NCBI GenBank assembly: GCA_021734745.1
Contig: JAIPIK010000002.1
Location: 26,782-90,781 of the forward strand
Direction: 5' to 3'
DNA from: Candidatus Altimarinota bacterium
GTDB taxonomy: Bacteria; Patescibacteriota; Minisyncoccia; Phycocordibacterales; UBA5272
DNA: 64,000 nt
Of the stretch, positions 50,272-58,955 are shown piece by piece. Below the pieces are notes generated by a model. It did not search any database and had not been told where the DNA came from. It was given only the letters and a program-made list of their open reading frames with translations. Position numbers and translations under genes: made by a program. The first letter of the stretch is position 1, and the number at the start of each line of letters is the position of its first letter.

Positions 50272-51930
50272 CTATACATGAATCAACGGTAGTGTTACTG
50301 AGAATGTTGCCCCTTTACCTAACCCCTCACTATCAATGACAATTTTACCACCGTGGGCTTCTACTATCTCTTCTGCAAGATATAACCCAAGACCTGAACC
50401 ACCACCATTCATCACCGCTCCTTCTCCACGGGAGAATTTTTGGAATAACTTAGCTTTTGTTTCTTCAGATACACCAATACCACTGTCACTTACACCGAAT
50501 TTCATATATTTTAAGCCAGGCTTCGAATCTGCTGATTCGCCTTTGTCATCATTTACACTATGTAGCCAAACTTTTACGAATCCATCTTTTGTATATTTTA
50601 TACTATTATCAATAAGGTTAAGGAATACTTGCTTCATCTTCGTAGCGTCAGCATTAACCATAAACGTTCCTTCGTTTATATCTGTCTGGAAATCCAGTTT
50701 CTTTAATTCAGCTGGTATCCTCATATCACTCGCAAGATCATTCACAATCGTGCGAATGTCTGTATAGGCGAACTCATACTTCATTCCACCCTGTTCAATC
50801 TTAGTAACATTCAAGAAATCTTCCACCACATTCGCAAGTCCTTGAGCTGACACATATATGTGCTGCGCCACTTCCTTTTGCTTATCGGTTAAATCTCCAA
50901 CAACACCATCAGTAAGTGTAGACGCATACCCTTTTATAACAGTTAATGGTGAACGAAGTTGATGCGACGCAAGAGAAATGAATTCTGATTTCAATTTATC
51001 AAGTGCTTGTAACTTCACATTCGCATCCTCCAATTTTTCAGTAAGGTGTTCCAATATAAAAATATTCTTTACAAACTCAATACTTATTAAGAGAACAAAC
51101 AAAAATATGCCGACTCTCAAAATTAACTGACCGGGTGTTTCAGCAAAAATAACCTCAACAAATGTTGCAGTACACAGGAAAAATGCCATAAGAGTGGATC
51201 CTATATTTTTTACTTTAAATGTCTTGTGTTTGAAAATTGCATACGTAGTAAAAACTGAAAATGGTAAAATTGTTACAGCGCCAAGGGGAATAAATCTAGT
51301 AATTTCAAATAGTGCAGGTAATATTAAATTAAAAGTAAAAAGTAATACAAATGTAAGTAATGCCCCTACTAAAATAATCACATACGGTTTTTTATCAACG
51401 TCTTTTGATATAACAATTCTTCTAATTAGGAAAACAAAACTAGATATAATTAATAAGCAAACAGTTAGTGTGAATAAAATTATCCCCCTCTCTACAATTG
51501 GGGTTAGGGAACCATTATTTATTAAAACACCTGAGAATACCAAATCACCCGCAAAAGCCCAGAATGACAACACTACAATGTAAGGAAATAATAAATATTT
51601 ATACCAGGATGGGAAAACAACTTTCCCTCTAGGAAATACATAAAGAAAATTAAAAAAGGAGAATGAATGCCAAAAACCCAAAAAAATAACTGTTTTCCAT
51701 AATATTAAGTAACTTTCTGGGTCGCTTGTTTGATAACTTATATAATTAAAAAAACTCCATAACATGGTAACAGTACAAAATATTAAGAAAGATATACTTG
51801 TAATACTCTTTACGTTACTTATGTACACAATAAAACCCAAAAGTGCAATTGCTGCTATTGTAATACCAACACTTAATAAATCAAGGTTTGTAAAATTTAA
51901 ATTTTGGATTAATGTTAGTATTTCCTTCAT
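50272..51930 (-). CDS. Membrane sensor histidine kinase, copy 2
   Basis: The 552-residue protein has the same layout as the first kinase: seven or eight N-terminal transmembrane segments, a short coiled coil (LTEKLEDANVKLQALDKLKS), HisKA with LASHQLRSPLTVIKGY, then HATPase_c with NLIDNSIKYT, DSGIGVSEE and GSGLGLYLAEE. A TAGAAT box (51937-51942) ends 6 bases before the ATG. The sensor parts of the two kinases are diverged, so they likely read different signals. Confidence 0.92.
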   Translation of the reverse strand: MKEILTLIQNLNFTNLDLLSVGITIAAIALLGFIVYISNVKSITSISFLIFCTVTMLWSFFNYISYQTSDPESYLILWKTVIFLGFWHSFSFFNFLYVFPRGKVVFPSWYKYLLFPYIVVLSFWAFAGDLVFSGVLINNGSLTPIVERGIILFTLTVCLLIISSFVFLIRRIVISKDVDKKPYVIILVGALLTFVLLFTFNLILPALFEITRFIPLGAVTILPFSVFTTYAIFKHKTFKVKNIGSTLMAFFLCTATFVEVIFAETPGQLILRVGIFLFVLLISIEFVKNIFILEHLTEKLEDANVKLQALDKLKSEFISLASHQLRSPLTVIKGYASTLTDGVVGDLTDKQKEVAQHIYVSAQGLANVVEDFLNVTKIEQGGMKYEFAYTDIRTIVNDLASDMRIPAELKKLDFQTDINEGTFMVNADATKMKQVFLNLIDNSIKYTKDGFVKVWLHSVNDDKGESADSKPGLKYMKFGVSDSGIGVSEETKAKLFQKFSRGEGAVMNGGGSGLGLYLAEEIVEAHGGKIVIDSEGLGKGATFSVTLPLIHV

Positions 51931-51939
51931 AAATTTATT

Positions 51940-53001
51940 CTAATTAACAAATTTAATTATTGGCTTTAATCTTTTTGATCTAGCTGTTGGTTCATCTGCT
52001 TTACCTATTCTAAAAATAAAACTTATTTTTGAATCTGTTACATTAAAAGCATTTCTTATTTTAATGTTGGAATCTTTGATTAACTTATGATGTTGTATAG
52101 AAAATTCTTTTCCACCATTATCAGTTATCTGGTCTAAAAAATAAATAGTTCCATTACAAGGATGCATGGCAATACCAAGTTTTGTAGCTGTTAACCAAAC
52201 TCTTTGTACTGACCTTCCGGTATTTACATAATTTTCTTTTGTAGAACCTTCCATTATAATAGCACCGAAAGCGGCTGATTTTGCATACTTTTCACCATTT
52301 TCCTTAGATATAATTTTTGAGACACCAGGAATTACATTTAGTATTTTAAGTACCCACCAATGTTTAAGCAATTTAACAGCTTTTAGTTGATGTGGAAGAA
52401 ACTCTAAGGTATCAACAAAAAAACCACCTGCTTTATCTTCATCTTTTTTATCCCAAATAATATGATCATAGAAGAAATCATGTATATATTTATTCTCGAA
52501 CAGCACTCTTTCATTGACCGCAAGTGCATGCCCAAGTACTTCCATATTCGCATCATCATCAACTATTTTAAACGTATCAAAACCAAGATCAGAAATAGAA
52601 TCGGTTAATTGTTTTTTTTCTTCATTAGGAAGAATTTTTCTAATACAATCTTTTCTATTAGTACAACGTTTCTGTAAAAATGGATACAGTGACGACTCTA
52701 GAATCTCACTTTTAGTAAAAATAATATCTGCAACATGTGCTTCATTTTCTTTATTTGGGAATAACGATACCGTAGTTGTATAACCATAAGCACCTGAACT
52801 TATAATAATATTTTCTATAAGTGCTCCATGTGCAATATATGACCCTCTTTGTTTAAGATTGTACAAAGACATATCCGCTTCCGGTATGTTAAAGATTGAC
52901 AGTCTATTTCCATTCAGTTCAAACTTCCACGGTTGACAATTTTCACCTGAGGGGGCTAACACGCCATCATTTATAATTTTTTCAATGTCATTAATCATCA
53001 T
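51940..53001 (-). CDS. Nitroreductase-family protein (Acg/Rv1355c C-terminal-like)
   Basis: The 353-residue protein begins INDGVLAPSGENCQPWKFEL, the FMN-contacting start of nitroreductase-fold proteins, and has GRSVQRVWLTATKLGIAMHP, the second family block. It is longer than ordinary nitroreductases (about 200) and is of the split Acg type. It lies 6 bases after the ThiF-like gene. In the mycobacterial Rv1355c family a ThiF-like domain and such a nitroreductase domain are fused in one protein, so the pair here looks like the split form. The reaction is unknown. Confidence 0.75.
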   Translation of the reverse strand: MMINDIEKIINDGVLAPSGENCQPWKFELNGNRLSIFNIPEADMSLYNLKQRGSYIAHGALIENIIISSGAYGYTTTVSLFPNKENEAHVADIIFTKSEILESSLYPFLQKRCTNRKDCIRKILPNEEKKQLTDSISDLGFDTFKIVDDDANMEVLGHALAVNERVLFENKYIHDFFYDHIIWDKKDEDKAGGFFVDTLEFLPHQLKAVKLLKHWWVLKILNVIPGVSKIISKENGEKYAKSAAFGAIIMEGSTKENYVNTGRSVQRVWLTATKLGIAMHPCNGTIYFLDQITDNGGKEFSIQHHKLIKDSNIKIRNAFNVTDSKISFIFRIGKADEPTARSKRLKPIIKFVN

Positions 53002-53007
53002 AAATAT

Positions 53008-54195
53008 TTATAATCCAAATATTTTTCTGAACATATCAGCAGCATCTTCACGTTTTTTAACTTCGCCTTCTTCGTTATAATTTGGAATTAATTTCTCATC
53101 AATTGAAATAAGTGCCCTATTGTTTATTACTGATTGATTATTTAATATTCTTCTTACACAATAAGCGACAGCAGCACCATTTACTAAAGCAGCACCACCT
53201 AATTGTGGCCATGAAACAATTGTTTTACCCATTTCAAGAAGTGATTCTTGCATTTTGATGGTTACATTTTCTGGACCAACACACTTGGTAGCCATTTTAC
53301 CAATTCCAAATTTATCTAATTTTAATAATGATTCGTAAGAAATATCATCACCCATCCTTCCGTGGAAATATTTAATATTATCTTCTTTATCATACCTTTC
53401 AACATCAACTACTGCGTTATCTCCATTGTCTGTAGCCATAATAACTGGTATTTTATATTGTTTTGCTTTTTCACGTATTAGATATTTGATTGCTATGTTA
53501 TCTAATTCATCAATAATTATATCCAAACCTTCAAAAAATTTATCAATATTATCAACTTGTAAACCTTCTGGGAAAATTTCTACTTTTGAGTATGGATTAA
53601 TTTCATAAATTCTACGCGCAGCCATCTCAACTTTTAATACACCAAGATCATCTACACCCATTAATATTCTATTAGTATTAGTAAGTGCGAGCCTATCCAT
53701 GTCAGCAAGTTTTATATGCTTTGGCCCACCTTGAAGAACAAGCGCGAAAGCAACGCTTGAACCTACACTTAAACCACCTATCCCTATAGTTGCATTATGA
53801 AATTTTTCTTGTTCTTCACGAGAAATAAGATTCATATTTCTTGCTGTTCTAACCAATTGAAAATCATCTTCTTTTAGAATGTGAATAAGCTTAAGAGACC
53901 ATGGGAAATACACCCAGTTTCCATCTCTAGAGATTGGAGTTTTGCTCCCAAGGTTTTTATAATAACTATCAAATTCATCTTTGAAAGATGGTGTGTATAC
54001 TTTTGTTGGATTATTAATACCGAATAGCTCCAACTGCTGTTCTTCGTAATCATCAATAATGAACTTTACTTTTCCTTCTATGTTTAATTCAATTAGTCTT
54101 TTTTCATCATCAGTGTTCGATAAATCAAAAATAATTGGTTCTGATTTAAAATTATCCCCTTTATTCTTTAGAATTTCTTCAATTTCTTGAATCAT
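53008..54195 (-). CDS. ThiF/MoeB/E1-like adenylyltransferase family protein
   Basis: The 395-residue protein has an N-terminal ~130-residue region of unknown type, then a Rossmann E1 core: IGIGGLSVGSSVA (138-150), DMDRLALTNTNRILMG with the ATP-binding Asp, Asn and Arg, and a late GGAALVNGAAVAY. No CxxC zinc motifs are seen, and no ubiquitin-like or ThiS-like small protein is nearby. TATAGT (54202-54207) ends 6 bases before the ATG. Flanking ligase and nitroreductase genes suggest one pathway, possibly an activated carboxylate being adenylated and reduced. Confidence 0.8.
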   Translation of the reverse strand: MIQEIEEILKNKGDNFKSEPIIFDLSNTDDEKRLIELNIEGKVKFIIDDYEEQQLELFGINNPTKVYTPSFKDEFDSYYKNLGSKTPISRDGNWVYFPWSLKLIHILKEDDFQLVRTARNMNLISREEQEKFHNATIGIGGLSVGSSVAFALVLQGGPKHIKLADMDRLALTNTNRILMGVDDLGVLKVEMAARRIYEINPYSKVEIFPEGLQVDNIDKFFEGLDIIIDELDNIAIKYLIREKAKQYKIPVIMATDNGDNAVVDVERYDKEDNIKYFHGRMGDDISYESLLKLDKFGIGKMATKCVGPENVTIKMQESLLEMGKTIVSWPQLGGAALVNGAAVAYCVRRILNNQSVINNRALISIDEKLIPNYNEEGEVKKREDAADMFRKIFGL

Positions 54196-54293
54196 AGATT
54201 TACTATATTATTTTATATATTAATAGACTACTATAATAGTACCATACGCAGAATAAAATAACTCAAATTTATGCCAAACATGTATGTCGAGAA

Positions 54294-55937
54294 TTACTTT
54301 GTATCATTTTTTGTCCATTTTTGTTTTGCTCCTGACAAAAAATGTGTAGGGTGACCATTTGGCCAATGAACTAACTTTGGATATACTCTATCTCCTAGAG
54401 TTTCATGTAATTTTTTATATTCGGTACTTTGAAATAATAGTGCATCATGTATAGATTTTAAAACTTGTGAACTTATAATTTTCGTAGACTTCACATTCGG
54501 TTTCATTTCTATATTTATTTCCAAATATTGATTTTCTTTTTCATCATTTTTTGTATACATTGTAAATTTACCAGTAATATAATCACTTAAACTATTTTCT
54601 GATAATCCTTTTTTAATATATTCTGGGTACATAATTGCTCCATAAAAACTAGCTGAAAAGTCTGACCTTTCGAAGACATAAACAAAAGGTAACTCGGTAA
54701 GTGTATCTTGTATTCCAATTTTTTTCATTTCCTTTTTTAAATCAAAACCTTCTTCCATAAAAATATTACTAACCTCATCAAATGTTAAAACTCCACCATT
54801 ATCACCAATTTCATATCTAACAAGTGGTAATGCATTATCGCCAGTACAGTAAAGTGATCCATTTTTTGAATCAAAACTATTAAAGCAAGGAATATACTGG
54901 GCTAATGTAGGCAACCGCTTAGCTTGTCCAAATAATTTTAAATACATATTAGGATTATCAAGAGCTAATCTTCTAACAAGGATACTCATCGGTGTTTCTT
55001 CTGCCATAGTCCCCAAATCTGCACTACCATAAATGTTCATTGTGTCCCTATATATATTTTTAATTCCTACTTTATTTGCTATATATTCTCTAAACGTCTC
55101 TGAAAAACTTTCAGCAGCAAAAATCATCTTAATATTGTAATTTTTCCACACAACCCCATTATCTTTTGCTTCATCAACTACATCTTTCATAAAAGGCGGG
55201 TATCCACATAAAATAATTTGATTATACTTTGGACCAAGATTTCTTATTGCTTGAAATATTTCACGCTTACTAATACCAGGTGTGATTATCGTCATTGGAT
55301 AACCCCTTTCAGAAATATGTTTAAAGGCTTGATATGTAATAATACCGCCTATCCATACCCCCATACCAAAACAATCAATTACTAGAGTCGATGTGTTCTT
55401 TGGTATTTTTGAAGACTTAATGAAAAGTTGATGATAAACAGAGGACTGTAAATCAATATAATTAGTTCTAGGAAAATAAAAAGGTTCCCCAGTTGAACCA
55501 GAGGTTGACGTCATAATTAAGGGTTCTGAAAATAAATATTTATTTTTACATAAATCTTCCCATTTATATGCGCGTAGATAATTTTTTTTGTTTACTGATG
55601 GAACAGTCTGAAAATTATTAAATGAATTAATATTTAAAGGATTTATTTTTGCTTTTTTTATAAAATCTGAATATGCAGGAACACTCTTAACTGCTAACTT
55701 AAAGGTTTGGACTACTTTTTTATCTTGAATCTTTACCCACTCATTACTTTTCTTGTTGTACACAAAATCTAGAACTTCCTCATAGAAGTTTTTATTCTTT
55801 TCTCTATCATCACCAAAAATTACATCTTTCATTAGTTCAATTATATTACTAAATTCTACCATTAAACAATCTTTTTTACAATACTTAGTTATCTCAGTCA
55901 ACTCTAATATGAAATTTGTAAGTTTATTTGAACACAT
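54294..55937 (-). CDS. Adenylate-forming enzyme, PaaK (phenylacetate-CoA ligase)-like
   Basis: The 547-residue frame has the AMP-binding P-loop TSTSGSTGEP (143-152), MNIYGSADLGTMAEE (the A5-like E motif) and a PLVRYEIGDNGG segment (the A7-like RYxxGD motif). These fit the PaaK/CapK branch of ANL enzymes, which activate carboxylates as acyl-adenylates. The true start may be Met26 (55862). It lies about 98 bases before the ThiF-like gene on the same strand. Base composition is more A/T-rich than neighbours. The carboxylate and the acceptor are unknown. Confidence 0.78.
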   Translation of the reverse strand: MCSNKLTNFILELTEITKYCKKDCLMVEFSNIIELMKDVIFGDDREKNKNFYEEVLDFVYNKKSNEWVKIQDKKVVQTFKLAVKSVPAYSDFIKKAKINPLNINSFNNFQTVPSVNKKNYLRAYKWEDLCKNKYLFSEPLIMTSTSGSTGEPFYFPRTNYIDLQSSVYHQLFIKSSKIPKNTSTLVIDCFGMGVWIGGIITYQAFKHISERGYPMTIITPGISKREIFQAIRNLGPKYNQIILCGYPPFMKDVVDEAKDNGVVWKNYNIKMIFAAESFSETFREYIANKVGIKNIYRDTMNIYGSADLGTMAEETPMSILVRRLALDNPNMYLKLFGQAKRLPTLAQYIPCFNSFDSKNGSLYCTGDNALPLVRYEIGDNGGVLTFDEVSNIFMEEGFDLKKEMKKIGIQDTLTELPFVYVFERSDFSASFYGAIMYPEYIKKGLSENSLSDYITGKFTMYTKNDEKENQYLEINIEMKPNVKSTKIISSQVLKSIHDALLFQSTEYKKLHETLGDRVYPKLVHWPNGHPTHFLSGAKQKWTKNDTK

Positions 55938-56205
55938 TTTGTTCTTAAATATTTATCTGTGCAAATAGAGTGAAGATAGAATGTTTTATTTTTACACTCA
56001 ACCTCCAAACTAATACCCCTATTAACTAATTTACAAAATTATCCGCATTTTTTACTTTTTAAAATAGAGACAATATTTACAAGAACCTCAGCGTCTGGGC
56101 CTCCTCCATCGTAAAACAATGGGACGGTTTAACAATAAAAGCAATTACCGAGGTCAGTATTTCATTTTGACACTTTTTTCTTTCTGTATTTTAAAACTTT
56201 TACTT
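55938..56205. other. 268-base gap between the ligase cassette and RNase R
   Basis: Mostly A/T-rich with one GC-richer block (about 56088-56155) bounded by complementary ACCTC and GAGGT ends. On the minus strand it could be a structured leader for the ligase operon. A short open frame runs through the block but lacks a start and similarity. Nothing else is evident. Confidence 0.35.
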
Positions 56206-58146
56206 TTATACAATCAAACTATAGTCGATTACACGCATATCTAGATTTGCTGCTTTTACTTTGATTCTTACTGGTGTTCCTATCTTCCACTCAACTCCAG
56301 TTCTTTCGCCGAATACTCGTCCTCCTTTTTGATCATAATTATAAAAATCATTTCCACCTAAATCACGAAGTCTTATCATTCCTTCACATTTACTTTTCTT
56401 TTCTTCAACGAAAATTCCCCATTCTGATACACCAGAAACCATACCGTCAAATTCTTCACCAACACGATATGACATATATTCAACTTGCTTGTACTTGATA
56501 CTTCCACGCTCAGCATCTGAGGCTTCCTTTTCACGACGACTCGCCTTCATACACAAACTCTCGTATAATCCCCGCTCAGACTCTAATGGATAATCCCCAT
56601 CAAGGACACGCATCAGAAGTCGATGAGTTAATACATCTGGGTAACGGCGAATTGGGGAGGTGAAATGTGAATAATAATCAAAAGCCAAACCGTAGTGTCC
56701 AACATTTTTTGTACTGTATATAGCCTTAGCCATTGCGCGAGTAATGTGAACTTGAAGAAGTGCTTTCTCTGGTCTTTCCCCCATCTTAATTAATAGAGCA
56801 TTCAAATCCTGAGATGGAATAAGTCCATCCATAAATCGTACATGAAACCCTAGCCCACGTATATACAAATCAAGTTCATGCATTCTATCTGGATCTGGTT
56901 TATCATGTATACGATAAATACAAATACTTTTTCCTTCGCCATTTTTCTCCTCTTGAGTTTTAGTTATGAACTTACTCACGTATTTGTTCGCGAGCAACAT
57001 GTACTCTTCGATTAACTTATGCGTATCACCTCGAGATTTAACATAAACATCAATAGGTACTCCGTTTTCATCTAATTTAAATTTAACCTCTTCGGTTTCT
57101 AGTTGAAGTGCCCCATTATCAAAACGAGCTTTATTTAATTTCTTCGCAACTGTATTCAAAATATCCAACTCCTCATAAAAATCACCACTTTTATTATCGA
57201 GTGTCGTCTGAGCATCTTCATAACTATAACGACGATGAGAATTAATTAATGAGCGACCATACCATTCATTATGAACAACTCCTTCGCTATCTATTTCAAG
57301 TACACATGACATAACCAATCTGTCCTCATCTTGCACAAGTGAACACAAATCATTCGAAAGAACTTCTGGAAGCATAGGAATACATCTATCTACAAGATAC
57401 ACAGATGTCTCGCGTGCAATTGCTTCATCGTCGAGTGCCATACCCCCTCGTACATAATATGATACATCTGCAATATGAACCCCGACTTCATAATTACCAT
57501 TATCTAATTTTTTAAATGAAATAGCATCATCAAAATCTTTTGCATCAGCTGGGTCAATTGTGAAAGTCGGCACATCACGAAAATCACGACGGTCTTTTTT
57601 ATCACCCTCTGTAATTCCTTTTGCTTTAATCGCGTCCGCTTCATCATTAACTTCTTTTGCATGCTCATCAGAAAATCCACGCTCGAGAGCATATGCTAAC
57701 ATTTCAGCATTGTTATCTCCTGGCTTACCAAGTATAGTTGTCACCTCTCCAACTGGAGACTTCTTTGCATCAGTCCAGTTCGTAATCGATACAATAACTT
57801 TCATACCTGGTTCTGCATCTTTGCGAGAGTTGTTCGGGATAATAATATCCGTATACATCTTCTTGTCATCAGGAAGAAGAAAGAACATTCCATTTTCTTC
57901 TTCAATAATCCCTGCATAACCTTTCTTTCCACGTTCGACAATTTTGGTAACACTACCATATAATTCATCTTCACCTTTTGAGTTTTTGTGTTTACCAAGT
58001 ACTTCAACTTCAACTATATCCCCTTGAAGAGCGGTGTGTAAATGTGAGTGGTCAACAAAAATAGACTCTTTGTTTAGTTCTGCAACACGCACATATCCAT
58101 CTTTTTTTGTTGTTAATCCAATCTGCCCTGTATAAAGTTTTTCCAT
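56206..58146 (-). CDS. rnr: Ribonuclease R (RNB-family exoribonuclease)
   Basis: From ATG 58146 (MEKLYTGQIG) the protein is 646 residues: N-terminal cold-shock domains (about 1-140), the RNB catalytic domain with FTIDPADAKDFDDA carrying the metal-binding Asp residues, YSHFTSPIRRYPD (RNB signature), and a C-terminal S1 domain with DGMVSGVSEWGIFV. It degrades structured RNA 3' to 5'. It is shorter than E. coli RNase R, lacking the helix-turn-helix start and Lys-rich tail. TATAAT (58157-58162) lies 10 bases before this ATG; the longer frame overlaps an upstream terminator. Confidence 0.93.
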   Translation of the reverse strand: MEKLYTGQIGLTTKKDGYVRVAELNKESIFVDHSHLHTALQGDIVEVEVLGKHKNSKGEDELYGSVTKIVERGKKGYAGIIEEENGMFFLLPDDKKMYTDIIIPNNSRKDAEPGMKVIVSITNWTDAKKSPVGEVTTILGKPGDNNAEMLAYALERGFSDEHAKEVNDEADAIKAKGITEGDKKDRRDFRDVPTFTIDPADAKDFDDAISFKKLDNGNYEVGVHIADVSYYVRGGMALDDEAIARETSVYLVDRCIPMLPEVLSNDLCSLVQDEDRLVMSCVLEIDSEGVVHNEWYGRSLINSHRRYSYEDAQTTLDNKSGDFYEELDILNTVAKKLNKARFDNGALQLETEEVKFKLDENGVPIDVYVKSRGDTHKLIEEYMLLANKYVSKFITKTQEEKNGEGKSICIYRIHDKPDPDRMHELDLYIRGLGFHVRFMDGLIPSQDLNALLIKMGERPEKALLQVHITRAMAKAIYSTKNVGHYGLAFDYYSHFTSPIRRYPDVLTHRLLMRVLDGDYPLESERGLYESLCMKASRREKEASDAERGSIKYKQVEYMSYRVGEEFDGMVSGVSEWGIFVEEKKSKCEGMIRLRDLGGNDFYNYDQKGGRVFGERTGVEWKIGTPVRIKVKAANLDMRVIDYSLIV

Positions 58147-58172
58147 AATTGTATCTATTATAACATAAAAAA

Positions 58173-58189
58173 CCCACCAAATTGGTGGG
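58173..58189 (-). terminator. Rho-independent terminator of the 47-residue gene
   Basis: An 8-bp stem CCCACCAA/TTGGTGGG (58173-58180 and 58182-58189) is followed on the minus strand by TTTTTTATG. It starts directly after the stop codon of the small gene. Confidence 0.85.
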
Positions 58190-58333
58190 CTATTCGGAGA
58201 CATCACTTTTCCTTTTTTCTTCTTTCTGAGTTATCTGAGTTAAGAGAATGGCAATAATTGCGAAAGACACACCAATCAATGCATATGGCCACCAGTATGA
58301 AAATTCATCTGGTGATAACAAGTTGAAAAGCAC
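58190..58333 (-). CDS. Small single-pass membrane protein (47 residues)
   Basis: A GTG-start gene preceded by the very strong Shine-Dalgarno GGGAGGAG (58339-58346) with 5-base spacing. The product starts MLFNLLSPDEFSYWW, has one hydrophobic helix (ALIGVSFAIIAILL) and a charged tail (QKEEKRKSDVSE). A hairpin terminator follows immediately and a TTGACA-like -35 lies upstream (about 58401-58406). Function unknown; too short for standard ORF cut-offs. Confidence 0.75.
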   Translation of the reverse strand: MLFNLLSPDEFSYWWPYALIGVSFAIIAILLTQITQKEEKRKSDVSE

Positions 58334-58497
58334 AATAACTCCTCCCAAATGAGCAATGTTTATACTCTACACACAAAAAATCATTATGTCAATGCTTAAC
58401 TTTACAAACTATAGAATTTAGTGTAGAACTATAGACATCTAGTCACATCGTGTGGTTAGAAATTAAAGCGCTCTGGGGCGCAGAGGAGTTCTTTATC

Positions 58498-58953
58498 ATG
58501 ATGAAAATAACAACCAGTATAGAGAGAAGTCCGAAATCAAACACATTCTCAAGTGACAGATTACTGTCTTGTATCTCAGCCGCAGACAAAGCAATATGGG
58601 AGGTGTATTTAGGCTGTAAAGAAGAACAACGAAGGTACATTGAACATGTTTCAGTAATAATAAAAATGGGAAATGATGGTAAGATTCCGCATTCTGTGAT
58701 TGTTACAGTAAAAATAAAAGGGAACTACCCTTGTTTCAAATTTGAAAGAGAAACATTACTAGCTTTCGATGCGAACAAAAATTACAACGGAAGTTACGAC
58801 AATTTAAGAATAGAAATTACTAAAAAGGTCAAAAAAGGTCTGAATGATTTATTTCAAAATATAATCGATGGTCTAACTGTAATGATAGCTGAGACAAAAA
58901 AACGCTTTCATTTTGAAAAATGCAGGACAAGTTTTACTTGTCCTGCATTTTAA
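58498..58953 (+). CDS. Hypothetical protein, about 151 residues
   Basis: ATG 58498 is chosen because GAGGAG (58483-58488) lies 9 bases upstream; the frame is open further upstream but those codons would include the Shine-Dalgarno site. The protein is mixed alpha/beta with YIEHVSVIIKMGNDGK, HSVIVTVKIKG and a C-terminal helix. The strand-strand-helix pattern is faintly like ribosome hibernation factors, but there is no firm match. Its 3' end lies inside the terminator stem. It is divergent from the 47-residue gene and convergent with smc. Confidence 0.65.
   Translation: MMKITTSIERSPKSNTFSSDRLLSCISAADKAIWEVYLGCKEEQRRYIEHVSVIIKMGNDGKIPHSVIVTVKIKGNYPCFKFERETLLAFDANKNYNGSYDNLRIEITKKVKKGLNDLFQNIIDGLTVMIAETKKRFHFEKCRTSFTCPAF
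58922..58946. terminator. Bidirectional hairpin at the end of the 151-residue gene and smc
   Basis: A perfect 11-bp stem (58922-58932 and 58936-58946, GCAGGACAAGT) with TTT loop lies inside the last codons of the plus-strand gene, followed by ATTTTAAT. The smc gene ends 10 bases further on the other strand. Confidence 0.85.
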
Positions 58954-58955
58954 TG

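Noticed and set aside
56088..56160. Short open frames in the GC-richer block upstream of the ligase cassette
   Set aside because: Fewer than 40 codons on either strand, no start signals and no similarity; kept only as a possible structured leader.
29825..58946. Integron-like gene cassettes with attC sites behind the small Shine-Dalgarno genes
   Set aside because: The hairpins after each gene differ in sequence and are ordinary terminators with T tracts; no integrase or conserved attC cores are present.
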